Made by a program: the position numbers and the translations under genes. A stretch of DNA of 64,000 nt from Streptomyces sp. NRRL WC-3618 (GTDB taxonomy: Bacteria; Actinomycetota; Actinomycetes; Streptomycetales; Streptomycetaceae). The stretch spans positions 1-64,000 of the forward strand of contig NZ_LGDW01000452.1 of the NCBI RefSeq assembly GCF_001280005.1, read 5' to 3'. The notes below the pieces were generated by a model that was not told where the DNA came from, searched no databases, and was given only the letters and a program-made list of their open reading frames with translations. This document shows, piece after piece, positions 8,676 through 17,585 of this stretch. Each line of letters opens with the position of its first letter. Positions within the stretch are counted from its first letter, which is position 1.

Positions 8676-10721
8676 GTGGACATCACCAGAAGACAGCTCG
8701 GCCGGCTCGCCGCAGTCGGCACCGGTGCCCTCCTGCTGCCTGGCCTGCTGCCGCAGAGCCGGGCGGCGGCAGCCACTCCGCCGGCCGGCACATGGGGCGA
8801 CCAGGGCGACGGCACCTACGTCAACCCCGTTCTCCCGGGCGACTTCAGCGACTGGGACTGCATACGGGTCGGCGCCGACTACTACGGCATCACCAGCACG
8901 TTCGGATACTCGCCCGGCGTGGCCGTCCTGCACTCGACGGACCTGGTCAACTGGCGGACGCTCGGCGGCGCGGTCGACGACGTCACCCGCATCGGACCGG
9001 AGCTGAACTGGGACCGGATGAACCGCTTCGGCCGTGGCGTGTGGGCCGGCGCCATCCGGTTCCACGCGGGGCGGTACTGGGTGTACTTCAACACGCCCGA
9101 CGAAGGCTTCTTCATGACGTCGGCCCCGTCGCCGACCGGGCCCTGGGAGCCGTTGACGTCGGTGTGGCGGACCTCCGGCTGGGACGACCCGTGCCCGTTC
9201 TGGGACGACGACGGCCAGGGCTACCTGGTCACCACGCACTACTCGGACAGCTACAAGATCAACCTGTTCAAGCTGTCCGAGGACGGCAAGTCGCTGGTCG
9301 GTTCGCCCACGGTCATCCACCAGTCGCCGGGCAGCGAGGCCAACAAGCTGTACAAGATCAACGGTCTCTACTACCACCTCTTCAGCGAGGTGAAGCCCGA
9401 GGGCCGGGTGCTCATGATGAACCGCGGCTCCAGCCTCACCGGCCCGTTCGAGACCCGGCAGTTGGAGCACGTCAACGTCTCGGTGGACCGCGAGCCCAAC
9501 CAGGGCGGCCTGGTGCAGACTCCGGACGGCTCCTGGTACTTCGTTACCCATCACGGCCACGGCGACTGGGAGGGGCGTCCGTTGTCCCTGCTGCCGGTGA
9601 CCTGGGTGGACGGCTGGCCGATCCTGGGCTCGGTCGGCGCGGACGGCATCGGCAACATGGTGTGGACGGGCCAGGTGCCCGCCGGCGGCACGCCCGGTCT
9701 GCCGGTCGACGCGCTGCCCGGCGTGGTGACCAGCGACCTGTTCACCGACACTCGCCTGAAGCCGCAGTGGGAGTGGTACTACCAGCCGCGCGCGACCCAC
9801 TGGTCGTTGACCGAACGCCCCGGCTGTCTGCGGCTGAAGGCGTTCGCCCCGCTGGCGGCCAACAACCTGACCAAGGTCGGCAACACCCTCACCCAACGGG
9901 TGCTGCGCACGGCGGGCGGGGGGACGGTGACCGTCCGCCTCGAACTGGCCGGCCTCGCCGACGGCCAGCACGCCGGGCTGTCCCACTACGCGTCCGCCTA
10001 CGCGGGGCTGGGCGTCCGGCGCTCCGGGACCACCACCACGATCGTGAACAACGTCAACGGCAGCCTGACCGACGGTCCGGTGATCACACAGAACGCCGTG
10101 TGGCTGCGCACCTCCTGGACCGTCAACGGGGTCAGCCAGTTCTCCTACAGCCTCGACGGGAGCACCTTCACCTCGTTCGGCGGCACCTACCAGCTCACCT
10201 GGGCCGGTTACCGCGGCGACCGGATCGGCCTCTACACCTACAACCCGAACGGCACCGGCTACGTCGACGTGGACTCGGTGCGGTACACCGTCGCAACCGC
10301 CAAGGCCTACACCTGCGTCAGCGTGCGCAGCGGCAAGGTCGCCGACGTCTCCGGGGGGTCGAACGCGGACGGTGCCGCCGTGATCCAGTGGCCCGCCAAC
10401 GGCAAGTCCAGCCAGCAGTGGGCATTCCAGTCCACCGGGGACGGCTACCACACCATCACGTGCGTCGGCAGTGGCAAGGTCCTCGACGTGACAGGGTCCT
10501 CACTGGCGGACGGCGCGCGGGTCGTGCAGGCGACCGCCGACGGCCGGGCGAGCCAGCAGTGGCAGTTGCGCCCGCAGACCGGTGGCGTGTTCAGCGTGGT
10601 CAACCGCAACAGCGGCAAGGTGCTCGACGTCAGCGGAGGCAGCACGGCAGACGGTGCCGCGCTGATCCAGTACAGCGACAGGGGCAGCACCAACCAGCGG
10701 TGGACCTTCCCCCGCGTGTAG
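8676..10721 (+). CDS. Secreted GH43 glycosidase with C-terminal RICIN lectin domain
   Basis: 681 residues. The N-terminus (ITRRQLGRLAAVGTGALLLP) is a twin-arginine signal peptide. A five-bladed propeller GH43 domain follows (about 48-345) with the expected acidic residues: Asp59 in the GDFSDWDCI segment (base), Asp171 in WDDPCPFWDDDG, and Glu221 in PGSEANKLYK (acid). A beta-sandwich (about 355-545) and a RICIN domain (about 550-681, three GKVxDVSGGS-type repeats with QQW/QRW ends) complete it. GH43 enzymes include beta-xylosidases and alpha-L-arabinofuranosidases; the sandwich makes a xylosidase-like activity likely but unproven. Starts with GTG. It probably works outside the cell on hemicellulose with the two esterases that follow. 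Confidence 0.9.
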   Translation: MDITRRQLGRLAAVGTGALLLPGLLPQSRAAAATPPAGTWGDQGDGTYVNPVLPGDFSDWDCIRVGADYYGITSTFGYSPGVAVLHSTDLVNWRTLGGAVDDVTRIGPELNWDRMNRFGRGVWAGAIRFHAGRYWVYFNTPDEGFFMTSAPSPTGPWEPLTSVWRTSGWDDPCPFWDDDGQGYLVTTHYSDSYKINLFKLSEDGKSLVGSPTVIHQSPGSEANKLYKINGLYYHLFSEVKPEGRVLMMNRGSSLTGPFETRQLEHVNVSVDREPNQGGLVQTPDGSWYFVTHHGHGDWEGRPLSLLPVTWVDGWPILGSVGADGIGNMVWTGQVPAGGTPGLPVDALPGVVTSDLFTDTRLKPQWEWYYQPRATHWSLTERPGCLRLKAFAPLAANNLTKVGNTLTQRVLRTAGGGTVTVRLELAGLADGQHAGLSHYASAYAGLGVRRSGTTTTIVNNVNGSLTDGPVITQNAVWLRTSWTVNGVSQFSYSLDGSTFTSFGGTYQLTWAGYRGDRIGLYTYNPNGTGYVDVDSVRYTVATAKAYTCVSVRSGKVADVSGGSNADGAAVIQWPANGKSSQQWAFQSTGDGYHTITCVGSGKVLDVTGSSLADGARVVQATADGRASQQWQLRPQTGGVFSVVNRNSGKVLDVSGGSTADGAALIQYSDRGSTNQRWTFPRV

Positions 10722-10729
10722 GGACCCTT

Positions 10730-10769
10730 ACCGTCAGGGCGGGGGCCCGCAGGACCCCGCCATGACGGT
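10730..10769 (+). terminator. Hairpin terminator after the GH43-RICIN gene
   Basis: Fifteen-base arms (10730-10744 and 10755-10769) pair with one mismatch around a 10-nt loop, nine bases after the stop codon. It is GC-rich with no long T run, as is common in Streptomyces. Confidence 0.65.
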
Positions 10770-10810
10770 CGGGTTCAGGCCGGGTGACGCGGCCGAACGA
10801 CTGCTGTGAA

Positions 10811-10835
10811 ACCCGAGTCCGTGCAGGGCTCGGGT
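10811..10835 (-). terminator. Short hairpin after the SGNH esterase gene
   Basis: ACCCGAG (10811-10817) pairs with CTCGGGT (10829-10835). It lies 21 bases past the stop of the minus-strand esterase gene, so it may end that transcript. Only seven base pairs, so uncertain. Confidence 0.35.
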
Positions 10836-10855
10836 CCAAGGTTTCGGGGCGTGGG

Positions 10856-11962
10856 TCAGCCGGCGGTCAGCGTGGTCCATTTCTGGTTGGAGCCGCCGTG
10901 GCAGTCCCAGAGGTGGAGTTGTGTGCCGTCGGCGGTGGAGGCGCCGGGGATGTCGAGGCAGCGGCCGGAGGCGGGGTTGCGGTAGCCGCCGTTGTAGGGC
11001 TGCCAGATCTGGTTGGTGCCGCCGTGGCAGGACCACAGCTGCACCTTGGTGCCGTTGGCGGTGCCGAAGCCGGCGGCGTCCAGGCACTTGCCCATGGAGC
11101 GCAGGGTGCCGTCGGTGTACGCGGACCAGTACTGGTTGGCGTTGTCGCCGCAGGCCCAGCTCTGGACGGCGGTTCCGTCGGCGGTACCGGCGCCGTTGAC
11201 GTCCATGCACTTGCCGGCGATGTCGGACTGCACGCGGGCGGGGGCGGGGGCGGGGTTCTTCAGCCATCCGGCACTGTCCGCGGCCTGGACGCCGCGCTGG
11301 AAGGCGTCGGCCATCTTCTGGTAGCCCGCGTCGTTGGGATGCAGGGCGTCGGCCAGGTCGGCCGTGGTCAGGCTGCTCATGTCCACGTACGCGACCTTCT
11401 TGCCCGCTGCCTGTGCGTCACTCACGATCCGAGTGATGGCCTGGTTGTACGTACCCCGGTACGGCTCCTCCGAGCCGCTGGTCGACACGACCAGGGAGGC
11501 GACGAGAACGGTCGCGTCGGGGACATCGGCGGTGATCTGGTTGACCAGTGACCGCAGCCGGTCGGCGGCGGTGGTGGGCTGGTAGCTCCCGTTGAGGTCG
11601 TTGGTGCCGATGTGCAGCGTCACGACGTTGGGCCGGTAGCGGGTCAGTGCGGCGTCGGCGAGGGCGGCGATCTGGTCGATGCGGTAGCCGGAGTGGCCTT
11701 CGTTGTCGGCGTCGGACATCGAACCGGCCCGCCCCGTGCCGACGAAGTCCAGCGGATGTCCGTCCGCCGCGAGTCTGTCCCACAACGCACTCCGGTAGCC
11801 GTTGCCCGTACTGCTGCCCACACCCCAGGTGATGGAGTCGCCCAACGGCATGACCCGCAAAGGGGTGTTCGAGGCGGCGGAGGCAGGTGTCACACCTGTC
11901 GCCGTCGTCCCGAGCGCGGCAGCGAAGATCGTGATCAGGGGTACAAGCCAAGGCTTTCTCAA
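10856..11962 (-). CDS. Secreted SGNH esterase with RICIN domain
   Basis: 368 residues with an N-terminal signal peptide (WLVPLITIFAAALGTTATG, cut near PASAA). An SGNH/GDSL hydrolase domain follows: block I GDSITWG (Ser43), block III HIGTNDLNG and block V ALHPNDAGY. After a proline-rich linker (KNPAPAPARV) comes a RICIN domain with GKCMDVNGAGTADGT, KCLDAAGFGTANGT and RCLDIPGASTADGT repeats. Such enzymes usually remove acetyl groups from xylan or pectin. The start is TTG at 11962, supported by GAGGAC eight bases upstream; no better start lies nearby. Same strand as the next esterase, 105 bp downstream of it. Confidence 0.85.
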   Translation of the reverse strand: MRKPWLVPLITIFAAALGTTATGVTPASAASNTPLRVMPLGDSITWGVGSSTGNGYRSALWDRLAADGHPLDFVGTGRAGSMSDADNEGHSGYRIDQIAALADAALTRYRPNVVTLHIGTNDLNGSYQPTTAADRLRSLVNQITADVPDATVLVASLVVSTSGSEEPYRGTYNQAITRIVSDAQAAGKKVAYVDMSSLTTADLADALHPNDAGYQKMADAFQRGVQAADSAGWLKNPAPAPARVQSDIAGKCMDVNGAGTADGTAVQSWACGDNANQYWSAYTDGTLRSMGKCLDAAGFGTANGTKVQLWSCHGGTNQIWQPYNGGYRNPASGRCLDIPGASTADGTQLHLWDCHGGSNQKWTTLTAG

Positions 11963-12067
11963 CGGGCGTCCTCTTCTTTGAGTGATTGCTCGATCAAGGT
12001 GTGGATGGGGAGCCTCATGCGCGGTGAGCGCTGATGGATCCGTGATGTTCCCGGGCGGTCGGTGCTG

Positions 12068-13363
12068 TCACCAGCCTGTCGGCAGGCCGGAGATGAACGA
12101 GGTGAGCCGGTCGGCGATGAGCCGGTCGTCGTGGGCCGAGTAGTGCCAGTCGCAGCCGAGGAAGTCCAGGCCCGAGTCGTCGAGGGCCCATTGGCGGACC
12201 AGGCTGTCGCCGGCGTCGTTGCGGGCCCTGACCACCTGCTGGACATGGCCGGCGTAGGAGCCGGCGGCCACCGCCACGATGGTCGTGTCGGCCCCGTAGC
12301 GCGTACGCAGCTTCTGGAGGAAGTCGGTGTAGGCGGTGCGGTAGGCCGCGGCGAGGCTGTCGGGCGTCCACGGCTCACCGGGGTTGACGGCGGTCGAGAA
12401 GTCGTTGGTGCCGAGGTTGACCACCACGACCTGGGGGCGCCATGTGCCCGGGTTCTGCCAGACGTCGCCGGAGACGTTCTGCAGGGCACGGTCGTAGTAC
12501 GTCCGGTAGGTGACGTCCGGTGAGCCGCCGTTGTAGTTGCGGACCATGCCGAGGCCCGAGTAGCCGTTGATCTGGTAGTCGGCGTTGAACTGCCGGGCGG
12601 TGAGGGCGCCGTAGCTCACGTCGGTGTTGGTCCTGCGCCTGGTCTGGTCCCCTGTGCAGGTGCGGGAGGTCGAGAGGTTGCCGTAGCCCACGGTGAGGGA
12701 GTCGCCGATGAACTCGATCTGGCGGCTGCGGGCGGCCGGTTTGCTCAGTACGGCACCGCCGGACGCGGCCACGAAGCCGCCGAACGTGCTGGTGGACCCT
12801 GGAGTGTCGTTGCGCTTGACGAGCCGGACGGTGTGGTCTCGGTTCTGCAGGCCGTTGACCCAGTACGTCGTGTTGCCGGGCGTGACGAGTGTGGCGACGG
12901 TGCTTCCGTCGACCTGGACGTCGTAGTCGGCGGCCGAGTCGTTGAGCACGATGCCTACGCCGGTGCCGCTGAAGCGGCCCTCGAAGTACACGCCGGGCCA
13001 GCTGTACCGCACCGTGTTCCCGGCATCCTTGACCCGCCCCGCGGTGTGCACCTGGGCCAGTACTCCCGCCGCGCGGACGAGTTGCCATTGCTGGTCGGTG
13101 CCGCCCCAGTCGGTGAACTGCACGACCTTCGCGCCGTCCACGGGGGAGGCGTTGTCGACCTCGAGGGCCTTGCCGCTGGCGCGGTTGACCAGCACATACC
13201 ACGCCCCGGTATCGACCGTGGCCGCCTGCGCCGTCCCGGCGGCACCCAGCCCGGTCAGAAGCGTGGCCAGCAAGGCGATCACCGCGGTCAGCACCACCGT
13301 ACGTCTCCCACGCCCGCACCAAGCTCCACCGAATGTCATATGCATGCCATGTCGAGAGCGCAT
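12068..13363 (-). CDS. Secreted CE2-like carbohydrate esterase with a partial RICIN-like N-terminal segment
   Basis: 431 residues. A long arginine-containing N-region and a hydrophobic stretch (TVVLTAVIALLATLLTGLGA) form a signal peptide. After it comes one RICIN-like repeat (VNRASGKALEVDN, then GGTDQQWQL), a jelly-roll domain (VYFEGRFSGTGVGIVLND) and an SGNH domain with IEFIGDSLTVGYGN, VVVNLGTNDF and a terminal DWHYSAHDD. This jelly roll plus SGNH order is that of carbohydrate-esterase family 2 deacetylases. A single lectin repeat is unusual, since RICIN domains normally have three; it may be a degenerate remnant. ATG at 13363 has AAGGGA before it. Likely a xylan or glucomannan deacetylase, secreted. 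Confidence 0.8.
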   Translation of the reverse strand: MRSRHGMHMTFGGAWCGRGRRTVVLTAVIALLATLLTGLGAAGTAQAATVDTGAWYVLVNRASGKALEVDNASPVDGAKVVQFTDWGGTDQQWQLVRAAGVLAQVHTAGRVKDAGNTVRYSWPGVYFEGRFSGTGVGIVLNDSAADYDVQVDGSTVATLVTPGNTTYWVNGLQNRDHTVRLVKRNDTPGSTSTFGGFVAASGGAVLSKPAARSRQIEFIGDSLTVGYGNLSTSRTCTGDQTRRRTNTDVSYGALTARQFNADYQINGYSGLGMVRNYNGGSPDVTYRTYYDRALQNVSGDVWQNPGTWRPQVVVVNLGTNDFSTAVNPGEPWTPDSLAAAYRTAYTDFLQKLRTRYGADTTIVAVAAGSYAGHVQQVVRARNDAGDSLVRQWALDDSGLDFLGCDWHYSAHDDRLIADRLTSFISGLPTGW

Positions 13364-13515
13364 TCGTGTCCCTTTCGCTGAGTGCGGGCCGGGTTGCTGA
13401 AGTTGTTGACGTCTGTGAATCCGGTGGCGCCGACCAGTTGCCGCCGCCGACCGAGGATCGCGCCGTAGAGGGTGAGCTTCAGGAGATAGGCGCCGCCTGC
13501 CGCTACCCGCCGAGA

Positions 13516-13637
13516 ACATAGGACGCATTAGAGGGTACCTAGAGGATCTTGTCCATGCGTATGGACGAAAAGACTGAAGCCGCAGGCTAGTTGGGCTTCG
13601 TGGCTGGATGGACTACTTCAATACATAGGATGTATTA
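13516..13637. promoter_or_regulatory. Two copies of a 15-bp near-palindrome upstream of the CE2-like esterase gene
   Basis: ACATAGGACGCATTA at 13516-13530 and ACATAGGATGTATTA at 13623-13637 match at 13 of 15 bases. The second copy extends to a perfect palindrome (AATACAT, AGG, ATGTATT at 13620-13636). The pair lies 150-275 bp before the esterase start, as expected for paired operators. The gap between 13364 and 13824 holds no gene. Confidence 0.5.
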
Positions 13638-13824
13638 CTCGTGGTAACGGTTGACGAGGGCGCCCTGAATGCTTAATGTCCTGCTGCGGATCCGACGGAT
13701 TCACCAGTCGAACAGCCCGTCAATGGAGGCGGAGTGCTGATGCTCAGACCTGTGTTCACCCCTTTGCTTTCGTCTTCTTATGGGTGTGGACGGGCAGCCG
13801 CGCTCAGCCGAGCAGAGAGGTTTC

Positions 13825-14949
13825 TCAGTCCGTGCTGAGGGGAATCCGCAGCCGCACCCGATAGCCGCCCTCCCCGGTCGGGCTCGCCTCCAGGGTGCCG
13901 TGCAGGATGTCGGCCCGTTCCCGCAGACCGACCAGACCGTGCTGTGATCCCGGGAGGGACAAAGAAGGATGGGTGGGCGGGCTGTTGGTGACGGTCACTC
14001 CGACGTTGTCGCCGTCCTGCCACAGCTCGACGCGGGCCGTGGCGCCGGGGGCGTGCTTGCGGACGTTGGTCAGCGCCTCCTGGACCGTGCGGTAGAGGGC
14101 CCGTTGCGCGGGTGTGCCCACGGCGGGCGGAAGCGCACCCGACAACTCCGCCTGAGTGCCGCTCGACTCCACCAGTCTGTGCAGGTCGGCCAGGGTGGGT
14201 TGCGGAGTCAGCTCGGTGGCGCGGCCGCCGGAGGCGCGCAGCAGCGTGACCATCGTGCGCAGTTCGTCGAGCGTGGTGACGCTCAGCGAACGGATCGTGC
14301 GAGCGGCCTCCTTGGTGCTCGCGTCCGGGGTGGCGACCTGAAGGGCTCCTGCCTGTACGGCGATCAGGCTGACCTGGTGGGAGACCACGTCGTGCATCTC
14401 GCGCGCCAGTTGCACGCGTTCGCGGGCGAGGACGGCCTGGGCGTGCAGGACCCGCTCGTGCTCCCTGGCCTCCTCGATCTCCGCCAGCCGCCGCGCCAGG
14501 TCCCGGTGTGCCTGGAGGAGCTGCCCGAAGAGGACCGGGGCGACAGAGGTGGCCAGGCTGTACACGAAGTCGATCAGCGTCATGGCCCGCCCGACCTCGG
14601 CGAAACCGGCCAGGGGCCACGGAGCGATGCTCACCACGGCCGCCAGGGCGACGCACCCCGCGAGGAGAGGACGGTTACGGGAACGTTCGGCCAGGGTGAA
14701 GAGCGCCACGAGTGTTGCGACGGCGACCTCTTGCGTCAGCGCGATGGGCAGCGTGACCAGGAAGACGGCGAGCGGGAACCTGCGCCGCAGGACCAGCGCG
14801 GCGCAGCCGAACCCGGCCAGCGCGACGCCGGGACAGGTGGCGTCCCACAGGTACGGCCATACGTCCACGGCTGCCACCGCCACCAGGACGATGTCGACGA
14901 CCGGCGCGGGCACCCGCTGCCACCGGACGCGTGCGCGGGCGCGGTTCAT
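13825..14949 (-). CDS. Two-component sensor histidine kinase (HisKA_3 / NarL-partner type)
   Basis: 374 residues. The first 150 contain about four to five membrane spans (for example VVDIVLVAVAAVDVWPYLW and FLVTLPIALTQEVAVATLVA). Then come a coiled-coil-like stretch, the HisKA_3 phosphoacceptor region with His186 in LAREMHDVVSHQ, and a C-terminal ATPase domain (VQEALTNVRKHAPG as N box, GLVGLRERAD as G box). It autophosphorylates in response to an unknown signal, perhaps membrane stress, and passes phosphate to the regulator encoded just before it. Its ATG overlaps the regulator's stop by four bases, so the two are cotranscribed. Confidence 0.9.
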   Translation of the reverse strand: MNRARARVRWQRVPAPVVDIVLVAVAAVDVWPYLWDATCPGVALAGFGCAALVLRRRFPLAVFLVTLPIALTQEVAVATLVALFTLAERSRNRPLLAGCVALAAVVSIAPWPLAGFAEVGRAMTLIDFVYSLATSVAPVLFGQLLQAHRDLARRLAEIEEAREHERVLHAQAVLARERVQLAREMHDVVSHQVSLIAVQAGALQVATPDASTKEAARTIRSLSVTTLDELRTMVTLLRASGGRATELTPQPTLADLHRLVESSGTQAELSGALPPAVGTPAQRALYRTVQEALTNVRKHAPGATARVELWQDGDNVGVTVTNSPPTHPSLSLPGSQHGLVGLRERADILHGTLEASPTGEGGYRVRLRIPLSTD

Positions 14950-15623
14950 CGTCCGGCCTCCTGCGGAAGCGCGTCGAGCAGTCCCGCCCGCTGCGCCAGC
15001 AGCGCGGCCTGCACCCGGCTCGTCACCCGCAGCTTCGTGAGGATCGCGCTGACGTGGTCCTTGACCGTGCCCGCACCCAGGTGGACGCGTACCCCGATGT
15101 CGGCGTTCGACAGGCCCTCGGCCACCAGGACGAGGACCTCGCGCTCGCGGGCGGTGAGGAGCCGGACGCGTGCCGCCTCCTCGTCGACGGCCGCCTCGGT
15201 GCCGGGGCGGCCGTGCAGCAGGATCCGGGACGTCTTGGGGGAGAGCACCACGCCGCCCGCGGCCAAGGTGCGCACCAGGTGGGCCAGTTGCTCCGGCTCG
15301 GTGTCCTTGAGCAGGAATCCGGCCGCGCCGCAGCGCAGAGCGGTCAGGATGTACTCGTCGGCGTCGAACGTGGTCAGCATCGCCACCACCGGCGCGTCCG
15401 GCATCGTCCGCAACTCGCGCAGCACGGTGAGCCCGTCGACGTCCGGCATCCGGATGTCCAGCAGCACCACGTCCGGCCGCTCCCGGCGGACGGTGTCGAC
15501 GGCGTCGCCGCCGCTCGCGGTCGCGACGACCTCGATGTCCTCGGACGCACCCAGAATGAGCCCGAACCCCGACCGGACCAGGGCCTCGTCGTCCACCACC
15601 ACAACCCGCACCACCCGGTTCAC
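14946..15623 (-). CDS. Response regulator, NarL/LuxR family
   Basis: 225 residues. The receiver domain has the acidic pair DD at 11-12, the phosphoacceptor Asp56 in VVLLDIRMPDVDG, and the conserved lysine in GFLLKDTEPEQL. The C-terminal LuxR-type HTH reads LTAREREVLVLVAEGLSNAD, then TVKDHVSAILTKLRV. It is the DNA-binding partner of the kinase downstream. Starts with GTG at 15623 with GGAG seven bases upstream. Target genes cannot be told from the sequence. Confidence 0.92.
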   Translation of the reverse strand: MNRVVRVVVVDDEALVRSGFGLILGASEDIEVVATASGGDAVDTVRRERPDVVLLDIRMPDVDGLTVLRELRTMPDAPVVAMLTTFDADEYILTALRCGAAGFLLKDTEPEQLAHLVRTLAAGGVVLSPKTSRILLHGRPGTEAAVDEEAARVRLLTAREREVLVLVAEGLSNADIGVRVHLGAGTVKDHVSAILTKLRVTSRVQAALLAQRAGLLDALPQEAGR

Positions 15624-15928
15624 GCGTGCTCCGCCTCACCTTCGTTCGTACCGCCGGCTCCTACCGCCTCGACGGTAAAGCCGTACAGAGCCCCGGCGGC
15701 CCGGCGAACGGCAGCTCCAGCCACACGGCGGGGTATCACCCTCCGGTCGGCAGGGACACCGCAAGCCTTTCGCCCGATATGGCGCGGACCGCCTGTGCGG
15801 ACCGCCTGTTTTCCGGGCTCGGAGCCGGTCCGGCGCGCCCGGACGGCGGCCCTTTCCCGCCACTCGGCGGGGGTGGCCCCGACAGGTGCCGGATGGGCGC
15901 GAGAGGGCCGCGCTCCCAGGCTGGAGCC
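15624..15928. other. Divergent intergenic region, no gene seen
   Basis: About 305 bp between the minus-strand response-regulator gene and a plus-strand small membrane-protein gene. It must hold both promoters. I see no clear operator or RNA gene. The plus-strand open frame across it lacks a convincing start. Confidence 0.5.
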
Positions 15929-16144
15929 ATGACACAGCACGCGGCATACAACGAGACCGGCACCTCCCTCGGGCCATCGGCCCACGTACGGGGCCGGGAC
16001 GCCACCTCTGGCAGGGGCACGTTTGTCGAGTTCCTCGGCCTGACGCTGGTGGCGGCCGCCTTCGTCCTGTTCGTCATACGCCCTGAGGTCTTCGAAATGT
16101 TGGTGTACACGCTCGCCACGAGCACAGCCGGACTTGTCCACTGA
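15929..16144 (+). CDS. Small membrane protein, unknown function
   Basis: 71 residues. A polar N-terminus precedes a single predicted membrane span (VEFLGLTLVAAAFVLFVI) and a short amphipathic tail. ATG at 15929 follows GGAG closely. I do not recognise a family. It overlaps by eleven bases a second small frame that also encodes one membrane span. Confidence 0.55.
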   Translation: MTQHAAYNETGTSLGPSAHVRGRDATSGRGTFVEFLGLTLVAAAFVLFVIRPEVFEMLVYTLATSTAGLVH

Positions 16145-16604
16145 GCAGCCGGCTCGTACGCACACCCGCGCGAAGACACTGGTGGACCGGCTGGCGACAG
16201 GCGAGAGCGTCGCCGGGACCCTGATGGCGCTCACCGTGCTGGTGGTGCTGGGCGCGGCGGCCGTAAAGGCGTTCGGCAGGGTCTTGGGGCCTCGACGGCG
16301 TGGTCACGGGACCGCGCTTCCCCCTGTCCTCACCCCACCGATGTGGATGGGGGCGGAGGGTGCGCGGGCCGTGACGATATGCTTACGTGCCGGCCGGAGT
16401 CCCGTCATGTTGTGGCGAGGGGTGCCGGGGATGGGACAGGGAGCCGGTTCGGTCGGGTGTGGGGTCAGAGGGAGGCGATGGAATGCGGCAGGCAGGTGTG
16501 CTCGACGTCGGGTGCCACAGCGCTCTGCTGACGGTGGTTCGGCGGCGTCCGGGTTCGGTACTGGAGCCGGTGTTCTCCCGCAAGGTGCGGCTGAGACTGC
16601 ATGA
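16134..16604 (+). CDS. Possible second small membrane protein
   Basis: A TTG at 16134 overlapping the preceding stop opens a frame with strong third-position GC and one membrane span (VAGTLMALTVLVVLGAAAVK) for its first 50 or so codons. After about 16290 the codon use loses its bias and the frame runs 120 bp into the ppx-like gene. The true end is therefore unclear, and a frameshifted or truncated gene is possible. Confidence 0.3.
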   Translation: MSTEQPARTHTRAKTLVDRLATGESVAGTLMALTVLVVLGAAAVKAFGRVLGPRRRGHGTALPPVLTPPMWMGAEGARAVTICLRAGRSPVMLWRGVPGMGQGAGSVGCGVRGRRWNAAGRCARRRVPQRSADGGSAASGFGTGAGVLPQGAAETA

Positions 16605-17436
16605 AACCCTGGACCGCAAGGGGCGGCTGGAGAAGGCCGGCGTGGAGAGTGTCGAGCGGGCAGTGGCCGAGGCCGTCGCCGCCGACCCGCGTCCGCGTGG
16701 ACCGGAGGTCTTCGCGTTCGCGACCTCCGTCATCCGGGACGCGCCCAACCGCGACGAGATCATCGCGCGAGTGGCACACACCACCGGCACCCGTCTGCGC
16801 GTGCTGACCGGCGAGGAGGAGGCGCGGCTGGCCTACGTGGCCGCCCGCCAGTGGGTCGGCCCGACGGCCGGGCAGTTGCTGGTCCTGGACATCGGCGGCG
16901 GAACCGTGGAGATCGCCGCCGGGACCGGGGACCAGCCACGCGTCGTCAACTCGCTGCCGCTGGGCGCCCGGAGGATCACCCGGGACTGGCTTCCCGGCGG
17001 CATCGCGCCGTCCCGACGCCGCCTCGCCCAGGTCCTGCAGCACATCGGCGAGTCTCTGGAAGCCGTACCCGGCTTGCCGCAGGCCGAGCTGGGAGGGCGG
17101 GTGCTGGCCTGCTCCAAGACCTTCGAACAACTCGGCCGACTCGCCGCCGCCCAGAGCAGGGGACCGCGCACAAAGCGACGGCTGACGCTGCCCCAACTGC
17201 GTACGGTCGTCTCCGTGCTGGCTGACGCGGCACCGTCCCACCGTGCCAAGCTGCCGGGCATCTCCCGGCATCGCGCCGAGCAGTCCCTGGCCGGAGCCTT
17301 GATCGCACAGGCCCTCATGGAAACCTGCGGGGCCAAGAGCGTCGAGATCTGCCCCTGGTCCACCCGGGAAGGGCTGTTGCTCGAACGCCTCGGCGTCGCT
17401 CCCACCCCGGCCGGCCGTTCCCGCCTCGTCGGCTGA
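16483..17436 (+). CDS. Ppx/GppA-family phosphatase
   Basis: 317 residues of the actin-like ASKHA fold. It has the first phosphate motif near the start (VLDVGCHSALLTVV), FATSVIRDAPNRD, the EEEARLAY segment, and the second motif LVLDIGGGTVEIAAG. Family members hydrolyse inorganic polyphosphate or the 5'-phosphate of pppGpp and so act in the stringent and phosphate responses; which one cannot be told here. At about 317 residues it is the short type without the C-terminal HD domain. ATG at 16483 has GGAGGCG just upstream. Confidence 0.85.
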   Translation: MRQAGVLDVGCHSALLTVVRRRPGSVLEPVFSRKVRLRLHETLDRKGRLEKAGVESVERAVAEAVAADPRPRGPEVFAFATSVIRDAPNRDEIIARVAHTTGTRLRVLTGEEEARLAYVAARQWVGPTAGQLLVLDIGGGTVEIAAGTGDQPRVVNSLPLGARRITRDWLPGGIAPSRRRLAQVLQHIGESLEAVPGLPQAELGGRVLACSKTFEQLGRLAAAQSRGPRTKRRLTLPQLRTVVSVLADAAPSHRAKLPGISRHRAEQSLAGALIAQALMETCGAKSVEICPWSTREGLLLERLGVAPTPAGRSRLVG

Positions 17437-17452
17437 GCCCGGCGGACGTCAT

Positions 17453-17482
17453 CCGAGCCGGCCTCTTCCGAGACTGGCTCGG
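17453..17482 (+). terminator. Candidate terminator after the Ppx/GppA gene
   Basis: CCGAGCC (17453-17459) pairs with GGCTCGG (17476-17482) across a 16-nt loop, 17 bases past the stop codon. No T run follows. Confidence 0.35.
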
Positions 17483-17585
17483 ACCGCCCTCTCTCCGGTG
17501 ACTCATCACGGGGAATGAGTTGTGCCCGACATCGAGGCCCGCCGGGCCGCGAACGGAACCGGGGACCTCGCTGCCGGGCACTGGC

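Noticed and set aside
13825..15639. A single 604-residue protein covering kinase and regulator region
   Set aside because: The first 230 residues are an out-of-frame reading of the response regulator. The kinase starts at 14949.
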